Made by a program: the position numbers and the translations under genes. From contig NZ_CP018866.1 of assembly GCF_002250055.1 (NCBI RefSeq), forward strand, positions 2,100,501-2,164,500: a DNA stretch of 64,000 nt, given 5' to 3'. Origin of the DNA: Sutcliffiella cohnii. GTDB taxonomy: Bacteria > Bacillota > Bacilli > Bacillales > Bacillaceae_I. Shown here piece by piece: positions 47,146 to 54,918 of this stretch (the first letter of the stretch is position 1; each line of letters begins with the position of its first letter). The notes under the pieces are model-generated. The model saw only the letters and a program-made list of their open reading frames with translations, made no database searches and had not been told where the DNA came from.

Positions 47146-47180
47146 AAAATAAGCCTCGAATATCGATGCTATTTTATTTT
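47146..47180 (+). terminator. Rho-independent terminator
   Basis: AAAATAAGCCTCGA and TCGATGCTATTTTATTTT form a stem with T-rich tail after the DUF302 gene. Confidence 0.7.
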
Positions 47181-47271
47181 CTTTGAAAAGGAAACACCTA
47201 TTCCTCAGTAGACGGCATTTATCAACCACTTTCAATATGTATTGATCTACCCACTCTATTATTTAATCTAG

Positions 47272-47300
47272 TTGACATTATACCCATATGGGTATAATAT
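47272..47300 (+). promoter_or_regulatory. sigma-A promoter of the cstR gene
   Basis: TTGACA (47272-47277), exactly 17 bases, TAATAT (47295-47300). The spacer is filled by the CstR palindrome. Confidence 0.82.
47277..47298. promoter_or_regulatory. CstR/CsoR-type operator 1
   Basis: ATTATACCCATATGGGTATAAT is described by its halves ATTATACCCAT and ATGGGTATAAT: a perfect 22-base palindrome in the promoter spacer, with the TACCC...GGGTA core typical of CsoR/CstR-family sites. Confidence 0.82.
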
Positions 47301-47310
47301 AGTACTTGTT

Positions 47311-47537
47311 AATGTTGTTCCTTTTATCGACAAAGGAACAATCAATATTCCAACTGCCTATCTTAAGAGAAACTTTAATGAAATTCCAAACATGTAGTTG
47401 TATCAGGCATACTCGAAAAAATTATTGGAATTCACTTTTTAAGACAAAGGGGTTTTCGGGTCGTCGGATATAGAATAGCTGATCATAACAAATTACCCTT
47501 TAAGGAAAACTTTTTAAAAATAGAAACGAATGGTTAA
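47311..47537 (+). pseudogene. degenerate rhodanese-like C-terminal fragment
   Basis: Two frames join by a single-base shift near 47395. The first reads FIDKGTINIPTAYLKRNFNE, and the second VVVSGILEKIIGIHFLRQRG then FRVVGYRIADHNKLPFKE, ending at TAA 47535-47537. The GxIxIP...RxFxxGFxVVGY pattern resembles a rhodanese-like domain. It occupies the leader between the cstR promoter and cstR, so it is transcribed but not translated as one protein. Confidence 0.45.
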
Positions 47538-47551
47538 AGGGAGGTAAGGAC

Positions 47552-47815
47552 ATGGATTATAATGATCAAATTAAAAATAGAGTAAAACGGGTTGAAGGAC
47601 AGTTAAGAGGAATTTTAAGAATGATGGAAGAAAATAAGGACTGCAAAGAAGTCATCACCCAGTTATCTGCAGCAAGAACAGCCATTGATCGTACAATTGG
47701 GGTTGTGGTTAGTTCTAATTTAGTGGATTGTGTACGTTATGCAGAGCAAAGTGGTGAAAAGAATACTGAAGAACTAGTAAGAGAAGCCGTAAATCTGCTT
47801 GTGAAAAATAGATAA
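47552..47815 (+). CDS. cstR: persulfide-sensing repressor CstR (CsoR family)
   Basis: 87 residues, a typical all-helical CsoR-family protein (RVKRVEGQLRGILRMMEENK). Cys31 and Cys60 are present. Asn56 stands where copper-binding CsoR proteins have His four residues before the second Cys, so the copper site is absent and the CstR persulfide pair remains. The gene lies among DsrE, rhodanese, TusA and dioxygenase genes, as in the cst operon of Staphylococcus aureus and B. subtilis yrkD-yrkI. It should repress promoters with the TACCC/GGGTA palindromes until sulfane sulfur crosslinks its cysteines. Confidence 0.88.
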   Translation: MDYNDQIKNRVKRVEGQLRGILRMMEENKDCKEVITQLSAARTAIDRTIGVVVSSNLVDCVRYAEQSGEKNTEELVREAVNLLVKNR

Positions 47816-47824
47816 AAAAAAGGG

Positions 47825-47853
47825 TTGACACCCTCTTTTATTTTAGTTATTAT
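47825..47853 (+). promoter_or_regulatory. sigma-A promoter of the sulfur gene operon
   Basis: TTGACA (47825-47830), 17 bases, TATTAT (47848-47853). The -35 lies in the loop of a small hairpin AGGGT/ACCCT that follows cstR and may act as its terminator. Confidence 0.75.
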
Positions 47854-47854
47854 C

Positions 47855-47870
47855 ATACCCATAGGGGTAT
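47855..47870. promoter_or_regulatory. CstR-type operator 2
   Basis: ATACCCATAGGGGTAT is palindromic at 14 of 16 positions and lies immediately downstream of the -10 box, 33 bases before the dsrE-like gene. Confidence 0.8.
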
Positions 47871-47902
47871 TAGTAAAATATTAACTGAGGAGTGATAAAA
47901 TA

Positions 47903-48382
47903 ATGACAGAAAACAAAAAAACAACAATTGTATTATTTAGTGGAGATTATGATAAAGCAATGGCAGCGTATATTATTGCAAACGGTGCAGCTGCCTATGA
48001 TCACGAAGTAACCATTTTCCATACATTCTGGGGATTAAATGCTTTACGAAAAGATGAGAATATTGAAGTAAAAAAAGGTTTCATGGAAAAAATGTTTGGA
48101 AAAATGATGCCAAGAGGCGCAGATAAGATGGGGCTATCCAAAATGCACTTTGCAGGTTTCGGTCCTAAAATGATTAAAGATGTGATGAAAAAACATAATG
48201 CAATGCCACTACCAAATTTGATCGAAATGGCAAAAGAGCAAGATATAAAGCTTGTTGCGTGTACGATGACAATGGATTTATTAGGGCTACAAAAAGAAGA
48301 GCTTTTGGATAATATCGAATATGCAGGGGTTGCTGCGTATTTAGCTGATGCAGAAGATGGTAACGTGAACTTATTTATCTAA
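47903..48382 (+). CDS. yrkE: DsrE/DsrF-like sulfur-carrier protein (YrkE-like)
   Basis: 159 residues. The DsrE-like fold begins TTIVLFSGDYDKAMAAYIIA and has the conserved active-site Cys in KLVACTMTMDLLGL (about residue 119). A Lys/Met-rich insertion (FMEKMFGKMMPRGADKMGLSKMHF) is usual in this group. It matches B. subtilis YrkE in length and setting. It probably accepts persulfide sulfur from rhodanese/TusA partners. It is the first gene after operator 2. GAGGAGTG precedes ATG 47903. Confidence 0.85.
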   Translation: MTENKKTTIVLFSGDYDKAMAAYIIANGAAAYDHEVTIFHTFWGLNALRKDENIEVKKGFMEKMFGKMMPRGADKMGLSKMHFAGFGPKMIKDVMKKHNAMPLPNLIEMAKEQDIKLVACTMTMDLLGLQKEELLDNIEYAGVAAYLADAEDGNVNLFI

Positions 48383-48425
48383 ATCAGTTAGGGGAAATTT
48401 CCCGTTCATGAAGGAGGGACTAGGT

Positions 48426-48777
48426 TTGGAATATCTAAATTATTTAGTGATTGCACTTTTTCTATTTTTTATCATAAATCGAATAATCCCGGACAAAGGT
48501 GTTAGACAGATTTCAACATCAGATCTAAAAAATGAATTAAAAGATAAGAATAAACAATTTGTCGATGTCCGAACTCCAGGGGAATAGTATTAGAGGATTT
48601 AAAAATCTCCCAATTCATCAGCTTGCACAAAAAGCAGAGAAGGAGCTGACAAAAGACAAAGAAGTAATTGTCATTTGTCAAAGTGGAATGAGAAGTCAAA
48701 AGGCTAGTAAAATGCTTAAAAAATTAGGATTTACAAAAGTGACGAATGTAAAGGGGGGTATGAGCGCCTGGAGATAA
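48426..48777 (+). pseudogene. membrane-anchored rhodanese, frameshifted
   Basis: TTG 48426 follows GAAGGAGGG. The frame encodes an N-terminal membrane segment (YLNYLVIALFLFFIINRI), then ISTSDLKNELKDKNKQFVDV, then RTPGE, and stops at TAG 48585-48587. The following codons, in another frame, continue the rhodanese domain (IRGFKNLPIHQLAQ, then active-site ICQSGMRSQKASKML and VKGGMSAWR). Compared with a normal GEYxxxHI region about ten bases are missing at 48585. The gene is therefore broken, although the downstream frame could be translated from an internal start. Confidence 0.75.
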
Positions 48778-48791
48778 AGGGAGGAAAAAGA

Positions 48792-49088
48792 ATGAAGCAA
48801 TTAACTGCAAAAGAAGTAGAAATTTTACTGTTAGAAGGTAAACCATTAAACTTAATTGATGTTCGTGAAGTAGATGAAGTTGAGACTGGAAAAATTCCAG
48901 GAGCCATTCATATTCCACTAGGATTATTAGAATTCCGAATGCATGAATTAAGTAAGGCTAAAGAATATATCATGGTTTGTCGGTCTGGTGCACGAAGTGC
49001 TCGGGCATCTCAATTTCTTGAAAGTCATGGATTTAATGTGATTAATATGTCAGGCGGGATGCTTGCATGGGAAGGCGAAACTAAGTAA
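48792..49088 (+). CDS. single-domain rhodanese
   Basis: 98 residues. It has NLIDVREVDEVETGKIPGAI and the persulfide Cys in VCRSGARSARAS (about residue 65), then GFNVINMSGGMLAW. The CRSGARS loop suits a low-molecular-weight persulfide donor. The start follows AGGGAGGAAA, 14 bases after the broken rhodanese. It probably relays sulfur to TusA-type proteins in the same operon. Confidence 0.88.
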   Translation: MKQLTAKEVEILLLEGKPLNLIDVREVDEVETGKIPGAIHIPLGLLEFRMHELSKAKEYIMVCRSGARSARASQFLESHGFNVINMSGGMLAWEGETK

Positions 49089-49142
49089 ATTTTTTTAATT
49101 AATAAAATACCCATCAAGGTAAAAATAGGAGGCTTTTATATT

Positions 49143-49718
49143 ATGGAATCATTAAAAACAGACTTTTTATTAGATGCAAAAGGGTTTGCTTGCCCAATGC
49201 CAATCGTGAAAACAAAAAAGGCAATGAATGATTTACAAGCTGGTCAGGTCTTGGAAGTTCAAGCCACAGATAAAGGGTCAAAAGCTGATATTCAAGCTTG
49301 GGCGAACAGTGCTGGTCATCAGTATCTTGGGACAATCGAAGAAGGAGAAGTACTAAAACATTATCTAAGAAAATCATCTAATGATGGTTTAATTGAAAGA
49401 AAACATCCTAATGTAACTAGCAATGAAGAACTTGAAAAGAAGCTAGATGCTAATGAAAACATCGTGGTTCTTGATGTAAGAGAATCAGCTGAATATGCAT
49501 TTAACCATATTCCTAATGCTATTTCTATTCCTTTAGGAGAACTGGAAGAGCGTCTAAGCGAATTAAACACAGATGATGAAATTTATGTGGTATGCCGAAC
49601 AGGAAACCGCAGTGATCTTGCTTCTCAAAAATTAGCTGAAAAGGGTTTTGCTAATGTGGTTAATATAGTTCCAGGCATGAGTGCTTGGACAGGAAAGAAG
49701 GAAACTTTAAGCAAATAG
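49143..49718 (+). CDS. yrkF: TusA-rhodanese fusion protein (YrkF-like)
   Basis: 191 residues with two domains. Residues 1-75 are TusA (LLDAKGFACPMPIVKTKKAM, with Cys in CPMP). Residues about 95-190 are a rhodanese (ENIVVLDVRESAEYAFNHIP, active Cys in VCRTGNRSDLAS). The same fusion occurs as B. subtilis YrkF and, in a different order, in staphylococcal CstA. Intramolecular sulfur relay between the domains is expected. The N-terminal TusA is nearly identical in its core to the stand-alone TusA at 51678. Confidence 0.88.
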   Translation: MESLKTDFLLDAKGFACPMPIVKTKKAMNDLQAGQVLEVQATDKGSKADIQAWANSAGHQYLGTIEEGEVLKHYLRKSSNDGLIERKHPNVTSNEELEKKLDANENIVVLDVRESAEYAFNHIPNAISIPLGELEERLSELNTDDEIYVVCRTGNRSDLASQKLAEKGFANVVNIVPGMSAWTGKKETLSK

Positions 49719-49729
49719 GAGGTATTAAT

Positions 49730-49978
49730 ATGAACACAGTGACAGTCTATACTACTACACGTTGCCCATATTGTGTTATGCTAAAGAACTTTTTAGTAGA
49801 TCAAAATATTCCTTTCAAAGAGATAAATGTTGAAACCAAACCAGAGATAATGAACCAACTTGTAAACGAAACAGGGCAAATGGGAGTGCCTCAAACAGAA
49901 GTTAATGGTAAGTGGGTTGTTGGCTTTGATCCAAATAATATTATGTTGGCATTAAAAACTGGGAGGAATGAGGAATGA
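49730..49978 (+). CDS. glutaredoxin-like protein
   Basis: 82 residues from ATG 49730, chosen because AGGAGGT lies eight bases upstream. It has CPYC in TTTRCPYCVMLKNFL, cis-Pro in MGVPQTEVNGKWVVGFDPN: a complete dithiol glutaredoxin fold. It probably reduces persulfides or disulfides left by the sulfurtransferases. Its last codons overlap the next gene by four bases (ATGA). Confidence 0.87.
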   Translation: MNTVTVYTTTRCPYCVMLKNFLVDQNIPFKEINVETKPEIMNQLVNETGQMGVPQTEVNGKWVVGFDPNNIMLALKTGRNEE

Positions 49979-50370
49979 GTAAAAAAGTAGCAATCATCGC
50001 AAGTAATGGTGGATTATTTGATGCATATAAAGTGTTTAATATTGCAACAGCAGCTGCAGCGACAGATCAAGAAGTAGCTATTTTCTTTACATTTGAAGGG
50101 TTAAACTTAATTCATAAAGATGCATACAAGCAGCTTCCTATGCCAGAGGGTAAAGAACACTTTGCAGAAGGCTTTGCAAAAGCTAACGTTCCAGCAATCC
50201 CTGAGTTAGTGGAAATGGCACAAGATTTAGGAGTTAAATTTATTGGTTGCCAAATGACAATGGATGTTATGGGATTAGAAAAAGAAGCTTTTGTAGATGG
50301 CATCGAAGTCGGTGGAGCAGTAACATTTTTAGAGTTTGCAAAAGACGCGGATGTAACATTAACATTCTAA
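49975..50370 (+). CDS. DsrE/DsrF-like protein
   Basis: 131 residues, second DsrE-fold protein of the operon: KVAIIASNGGLFDAYKVFNI and the Cys in KFIGCQMTMDVMGL. It lacks the Met-rich insertion of the first copy. Start and stop overlap the glutaredoxin gene, so the pair is translationally coupled. It is a probable sulfur carrier. Confidence 0.85.
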   Translation: MSKKVAIIASNGGLFDAYKVFNIATAAAATDQEVAIFFTFEGLNLIHKDAYKQLPMPEGKEHFAEGFAKANVPAIPELVEMAQDLGVKFIGCQMTMDVMGLEKEAFVDGIEVGGAVTFLEFAKDADVTLTF

Positions 50371-50400
50371 TCAACTTACAAAAATTTTTTAACTATAATA

Positions 50401-50416
50401 ATACCTAAGGGGGTAA
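50401..50416. promoter_or_regulatory. CstR-type operator 3 (weaker)
   Basis: ATACCTAAGGGGGTAA matches the ATACCC-4-GGGTAT pattern at 10 of 12 positions. TATAAT (50394-50399) lies directly upstream without a good -35. The box overlaps the ribosome site AAGGGGG of the dioxygenase gene. Confidence 0.55.
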
Positions 50417-50422
50417 TTGATA

Positions 50423-51556
50423 ATGGCAGTACGTAAAATGTTAGCAAAAGAAGTAACGGATAAGGTGTTAAATAAAGAAAACTTATTTATTTTAGATGTT
50501 CGTAATGTGAGTGATTTTAACGATTGGAAAATTGAAGGTGAAAACTTCGAGTATTTAAATGTTCCATATTTTGAATTACTTGATGGAGTTGAAGGGATTT
50601 TGTCAAAACTTCCATCAGATAAAGAAATTTTAGTCGTATGTGCAAAAGAAGGTTCATCTATGATGGTAGCGGAAATGCTTTCTGATGAAGGGATTGATAC
50701 AGCTTACTTAAGCGGTGGAATGAAGTCCTGGAGTGAGCATTTATATAAAGCGAAAGTTTATGAAGATGAAGATATTAAAGTTTATCAATTTGTACGAGTA
50801 GGAAAAGGTTGTTTATCTTATATGGTTGTTTCAGATGATGAAGCATTAATCGTAGATCCAGCACGTTTTGTGGATGAGTATATTGAAGCTGCAAAAGAAG
50901 ATGGCGCAAAAATAACCCATATTGTTGATTCACATCTACATGCAGATCACATTTCCGGAGGGAAAGAATTAGCAGATAAAACAGGTGCTTCGTACTACCT
51001 TATGAAAAGTGAAGGGGCAATCTTTGATTTCAAACCGTTTGAAGAACATGAGAAAATTGAATTTAAAAATATTGAATTAGAAGTGCTTGCAGTGAAAACA
51101 CCTGGACATACACCAGGAAGTGTATCATTTTTTGTGAATAAAAAATTATTATTCTCTGGTGATACTATTTTCGTAAGCGGGCTAGGCCGTCCTAACTTAG
51201 GAAATAAAGTAAGAGAATGGGCAAACGACTTATATAACACTGTGTTTAATAAAGTATCTGAAATTGCAGATGATGTGATCGTATTGCCAGCACATTATGC
51301 TGACTTTGACGAAGAGCTGAATGCAGAAGGTTACATTGGGGATACGTTAGGAAATATCCGTACACGTAATGAGAAAATGTTCAATGCAACAAGAGAAGAT
51401 TTCTTAAACGATGTTGAAAAATCAGCAAGTTCTGTAAAACCACCTAACTTTGAAGAAATTATTATGATTAACCGTGGTGTTCAAGAAGCCGATGTTGAAA
51501 GAAAGCAAGAATTAGAAATTGGTCCAAACCGTTGTGCAGTCCATCATACGGACTGA
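50423..51556 (+). CDS. rhodanese-persulfide dioxygenase fusion (CstB-like)
   Basis: 377 residues. Residues 1-110 form a rhodanese domain with Cys in VVCAKEGSSMMVAEM. Residues 115-370 form an ETHE1-like metallo-beta-lactamase fold: HIVDSHLHADHISGGKEL, VKTPGHTPGSVSFF, FSGDTIFVSGLGRPNLG and VLPAHYADFDE. ETHE1-type enzymes oxidise glutathione- or coenzyme-linked persulfide to sulfite. In S. aureus CstB the rhodanese is C-terminal; here it is N-terminal. It is the oxidative exit of the pathway. ATG 50423 is ten bases after AAGGGGG. Confidence 0.88.
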   Translation: MAVRKMLAKEVTDKVLNKENLFILDVRNVSDFNDWKIEGENFEYLNVPYFELLDGVEGILSKLPSDKEILVVCAKEGSSMMVAEMLSDEGIDTAYLSGGMKSWSEHLYKAKVYEDEDIKVYQFVRVGKGCLSYMVVSDDEALIVDPARFVDEYIEAAKEDGAKITHIVDSHLHADHISGGKELADKTGASYYLMKSEGAIFDFKPFEEHEKIEFKNIELEVLAVKTPGHTPGSVSFFVNKKLLFSGDTIFVSGLGRPNLGNKVREWANDLYNTVFNKVSEIADDVIVLPAHYADFDEELNAEGYIGDTLGNIRTRNEKMFNATREDFLNDVEKSASSVKPPNFEEIIMINRGVQEADVERKQELEIGPNRCAVHHTD

Positions 51557-51677
51557 CCCTCATAAGCATGTCATGCGCTTAAGAAGACTCCTGTACTGAA
51601 GGACAGAGTTTGGGTACAGTTAGAGGCAATTTTACAGTCAAGTTTAACAGGATTCAAAAATAGGGAGGGTACAACAA

Positions 51678-51905
51678 ATGAATGTCAATAAAACTTTAGA
51701 CGCAAAAGGTTTAGCTTGTCCGATGCCTATTGTAAAAACGAAAAAAGCAATGAATGAATTAGCGTCTGGAGAAGTTTTAGAGATCCATGCAACTGATAAA
51801 GGGGCTAAAAACGACCTGACAGCCTGGGCAAAATCAGGTGGTCATGAATTTCTAAAAGTTCAAGAGGATAACGGTATATTTAAGTTTTGGATAAAAAAAG
51901 GCTGA
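51678..51905 (+). CDS. yrkI: TusA-family sulfur carrier (YrkI-like)
   Basis: 75 residues, a complete TusA: TLDAKGLACPMPIVKTKKAM with the persulfide Cys in CPMP. It closely repeats the N-terminal domain of the 49143 fusion (shared LACPMPIVKTKKAMN and ATDKGxKxDxxAWA), so the two probably arose by duplication. AGGGAGGG precedes ATG. It is separated from the dioxygenase by 121 bases without ORF, containing only a weak hairpin. Confidence 0.9.
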   Translation: MNVNKTLDAKGLACPMPIVKTKKAMNELASGEVLEIHATDKGAKNDLTAWAKSGGHEFLKVQEDNGIFKFWIKKG

Positions 51906-51930
51906 GGGTATCATCAAGATACCCTTTTCT
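51905..51930 (+). terminator. Rho-independent terminator
   Basis: AGGGTATC and GATACCCT with a five-base loop and T-rich tail. It ends the sulfur operon. Confidence 0.85.
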
Positions 51931-52103
51931 TAAAAAGAAAACTATATTAATTCAATTATAGGATTAGCCAAAGTTTTCAAATTTAACTAGGGAAAATTAT
52001 ATTTTTACTAGTTTGTAGGATTTAGTTTTTCCATAATAAGTAATTGGTACCCTATTCATTTCCGGAAAAATCGTTTCATGTAAACAAGGAAGAGGTGAAT
52101 ATT

Positions 52104-52295
52104 GTGGGAAATCTTATCAAAAGGCTTACGGAAGATCGTTGTCCAGTTTGTGGAAAAAAGTTGGTAATTTCGGATGAAAAATGGATGAAAAGTATGTATG
52201 TCAAGTCATGTCCTGAAGGTCATATAAAAAAAGAGGTTTATCCACATTTGCAAACTACTATTGAATATAAGAAAAATAGTCTAGGGCATAGATAA
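52104..52295 (+). CDS. small zinc-ribbon protein
   Basis: 63 residues from GTG 52104, favoured because GAAGAGGTGAA lies upstream; a longer in-frame start at 52044 lacks a ribosome site. Ligand-like residues are RCPVCGKKLV and KSCPEGHIKKEVYPH. It may bind zinc or a nucleic acid. No family is recognised. It stands alone between the sulfur operon and the SulP gene. Confidence 0.6.
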   Translation: MGNLIKRLTEDRCPVCGKKLVISDEKWMKSMYVKSCPEGHIKKEVYPHLQTTIEYKKNSLGHR

Positions 52296-52323
52296 AGTTC
52301 ACTTTATATAAATTTCAGTCTAA

Positions 52324-52339
52324 TTGAAAGCGTTTTCTT
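52324..52339. promoter_or_regulatory. candidate CcpA (cre) site
   Basis: TTGAAAGCGTTTTCTT fits the cre consensus (TGNAANCGNTNNCA) except for the last core base. It lies about 140 bases upstream of the SulP gene. Confidence 0.35.
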
Positions 52340-52480
52340 ACTTAAGGCGAAGCCTTGCCGTGGGCAGAGGTTCTCGAAATGATCATGAACACAGTTGAAG
52401 GCAGACAACGAAGAAAGCAAGCGTTTGTCAACAGCCTGAAATCTAATTGTAGAATTCGTATTTAAAGGGGGGAAGAGATC

Positions 52481-54127
52481 ATGTTAAAAAAACTGATCCC
52501 GTCTATTGATTGGCTAGGTCATTATAACAAAAATGATTTAAGAGGAGATTTATCAGCTGGTCTAATTGTAGCTATTATGTTAATTCCTCAAGGAATGGCT
52601 TATGCGATGTTGGCTGGCTTACCTCCTGTTATAGGATTGTATGCTTCAACGATCCCTTTGATTATTTATGCACTATTTGGATCTTCTAGACAATTAGCAG
52701 TTGGACCAGTTGCGATGGTTTCACTTTTAGTATTTACAGGTGTGTCTCAACTTGCAAAACCAGGGACAGATGAATATATTGCATATGCACTGCTACTCGC
52801 TTTGATGGTAGGTGTGATCCAATTAGTATTAGGACTTTCCCGCCTAGGCTTTCTTGTTAACTTTTTATCACATTCTGTTATAAGTGGGTTTACATCTGCA
52901 GCTGCAATCATCATTGGTCTTAGTCAGTTAAAAAATCTATTAGGAATCGATATTCCGAAAGGTTCGATTTTTGTTATCATAAGTAATGCAATTATGAAAG
53001 TCAATGAAATAAATATGGTAACATTTTTAATTGGCCTAGGGAGTATTATCATTCTTATATTACTTAAAAAAATGGCACCTAAATTTCCAGCACCATTAGT
53101 TGTTGTAGTTTTGGGTATTTTAGTAGTTCGTTTTCTTCAATTAGACCAAGTTGGTGTTAAGATTGTTGGTGATATTCCGAATGGAATACCAGCATTTTCA
53201 ATTCCAATGTTTAATATAGAGGCAATTACGGCTTTACTACCGATTGCATTGACGATTTCATTTGTCAGTTTTATGGAATCTGTCGCAGTTGCAAAGTCAA
53301 TTGCCAATAAAGAAAAATATAAAATTAATGCAAATCAAGAGTTAAATGGTTTAGGCCTGGCAAATATCTTTGGGTCATTTTTCTCTGCTTTTCCAGTTAC
53401 AGGAGGATTTTCAAGGACAGCAGTAAACTATCAAGCAGGAGCTAGAACAGGTCTTGCTTCTATTATTACAGCAGTATTAATTTTTATTACGCTTCAATTC
53501 TTTACAGGGTTGTTTTACTTTCTTCCTCAAGCTGTATTAGCAGCAATTATAATGGTTGCTGTGTATGGATTAATTGATGCAAAGGAAGCAGTTCATTTAT
53601 TCAAGGTAAAAAAAGCAGATGGATGGACATTACTAATTACTTTTATAGCAACTCTTACATTGGGGATTGAACAAGGAATACTAGTTGGAATCGGTGTATC
53701 CTTACTGCTGTTTATTTGGAGAAGTGCATATCCTCATATAGCTGAATTAGGATATCTTAGTGATCAGAATGTTTTTAAGAATGTGAAGTATTATCCAAAT
53801 GCCAAAACATATGAGAACTTGTTAATATACCGAATAGATGCATCGTTATATTTTGCGAACATGGCATTTGTTGAAGAAAAACTTCAACAAGCTATCCTTG
53901 AAAAGGCAAACATTAATAAAGTCATTCTAGACTTTTCGGGGGTTAATTCAATGGATGCTATTGCGCTTGACGAATTAACGAAAATCATAGAAGGCTACAA
54001 AAAATCTAATATAGAGTTTTATATTGCTGGAATCAAACAACCAGTCTATGAACTCTTTAGAAAAGCAGGATTAGATAAAAAGTACAAGGGGAAAATTGAT
54101 TTTCTGTCTGTAGATCAGGCTCTTTGA
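52481..54127 (+). CDS. SulP-family anion permease with STAS domain
   Basis: 548 residues. About eleven to twelve membrane segments (AGLIVAIMLIPQGMAYAMLA near residue 30, the SulP signature), then a C-terminal STAS domain (about 445-545; VILDFSGVNSMDAIALDELT). SulP proteins carry sulfate, bicarbonate or other anions. The carbonic anhydrase gene starts 23 bases after its stop, the usual partner of bicarbonate-type SulP proteins. In this sulfur setting export of sulfite or sulfate is the alternative. A ribosome site AAAGGGGGGAAG precedes ATG. Confidence 0.9.
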   Translation: MLKKLIPSIDWLGHYNKNDLRGDLSAGLIVAIMLIPQGMAYAMLAGLPPVIGLYASTIPLIIYALFGSSRQLAVGPVAMVSLLVFTGVSQLAKPGTDEYIAYALLLALMVGVIQLVLGLSRLGFLVNFLSHSVISGFTSAAAIIIGLSQLKNLLGIDIPKGSIFVIISNAIMKVNEINMVTFLIGLGSIIILILLKKMAPKFPAPLVVVVLGILVVRFLQLDQVGVKIVGDIPNGIPAFSIPMFNIEAITALLPIALTISFVSFMESVAVAKSIANKEKYKINANQELNGLGLANIFGSFFSAFPVTGGFSRTAVNYQAGARTGLASIITAVLIFITLQFFTGLFYFLPQAVLAAIIMVAVYGLIDAKEAVHLFKVKKADGWTLLITFIATLTLGIEQGILVGIGVSLLLFIWRSAYPHIAELGYLSDQNVFKNVKYYPNAKTYENLLIYRIDASLYFANMAFVEEKLQQAILEKANINKVILDFSGVNSMDAIALDELTKIIEGYKKSNIEFYIAGIKQPVYELFRKAGLDKKYKGKIDFLSVDQAL

Positions 54128-54150
54128 AATGTAAAACTTGGGGTGATCTC

Positions 54151-54693
54151 ATGAGTAAGCAAATAATGGCTGATAACAATCAAGGGTTTGTTAATAGTAT
54201 ATTAAAAGAGGATCCTCATTATTTTGAAAGGTTAAAAGAAGGGCAATCACCAGAGTACTTTGTAATAGCTTGTTCTGATTCTAGGGTCAGTCCTTCTATT
54301 GTTGCTAACATGCCACTTGGGAGTATGTTTGTTCACCGAAACATTGCAAATCAAGTTACCGATGATGACACTAGCTTGAATGCAAGCTTGTATTATGCAC
54401 TCAAGCATTTAAAAGTAAAAAAAATAGTTATTAAAGGGCATACTAGCTGCGGAGGGATAGAAGCTGCTTGTAGCGGTAATAACGAAAATGAGTTAAAGAG
54501 TTGGATTTCAAAAATAAAAAAAGGATTACCGGATACATGTAATCTGTCCCAACAAGAGCTTTCCAAACAGAATATATTACAACAAATAGAAAATTTAAAG
54601 AGTCATCCAATTTACAAAAAATATGGAAAGGATATTGAGATTGTTGGCTGTTTGTTCCATGTTGAGACAGGAAAATTAGAAAGAATTAATTGA
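54151..54693 (+). CDS. beta-carbonic anhydrase
   Basis: 180 residues from ATG 54151 (GGGGTGA upstream). An in-frame ATG at 54124 overlaps the SulP stop and lacks a ribosome site. Zinc and catalytic residues: ACSDSRV (Cys, Asp, Arg), and HTSCGGIEAAC (His, Cys). It interconverts CO2 and bicarbonate. The SulP-CA pair suggests a bicarbonate uptake or metabolon function. Confidence 0.92.
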   Translation: MSKQIMADNNQGFVNSILKEDPHYFERLKEGQSPEYFVIACSDSRVSPSIVANMPLGSMFVHRNIANQVTDDDTSLNASLYYALKHLKVKKIVIKGHTSCGGIEAACSGNNENELKSWISKIKKGLPDTCNLSQQELSKQNILQQIENLKSHPIYKKYGKDIEIVGCLFHVETGKLERIN

Positions 54694-54718
54694 TCAAGCA
54701 AAAAAATGAGTATGCTAA

Positions 54719-54755
54719 AAAACCTTCCTTTCTCCAATTGGAAGGTTTTGTTTTA
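54719..54755 (+). terminator. Rho-independent terminator
   Basis: AAAACCTTCC and GGAAGGTTTT stem with T-rich tail, after the carbonic anhydrase gene. Confidence 0.83.
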
Positions 54756-54918
54756 CTTCCCTAGATGTGTTTTCTAAACTATATTTCGAAAAGTCGTTTT
54801 ACTTCTCAACAATGCATAAATCCAATGTAAGAGCTTATTCGCACAAGCGATTATTATAATGGACCCATAAAACTAGACACCAAGAAAGGAAAATTCAATC
54901 CTCCACCTAAAGAGTATC

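Noticed and set aside
47552-47815. Copper-sensing CsoR identity for the repressor
   Set aside because: The His four residues before the second Cys is Asn (position 56), so the copper site is incomplete and the sulfur context favours CstR.
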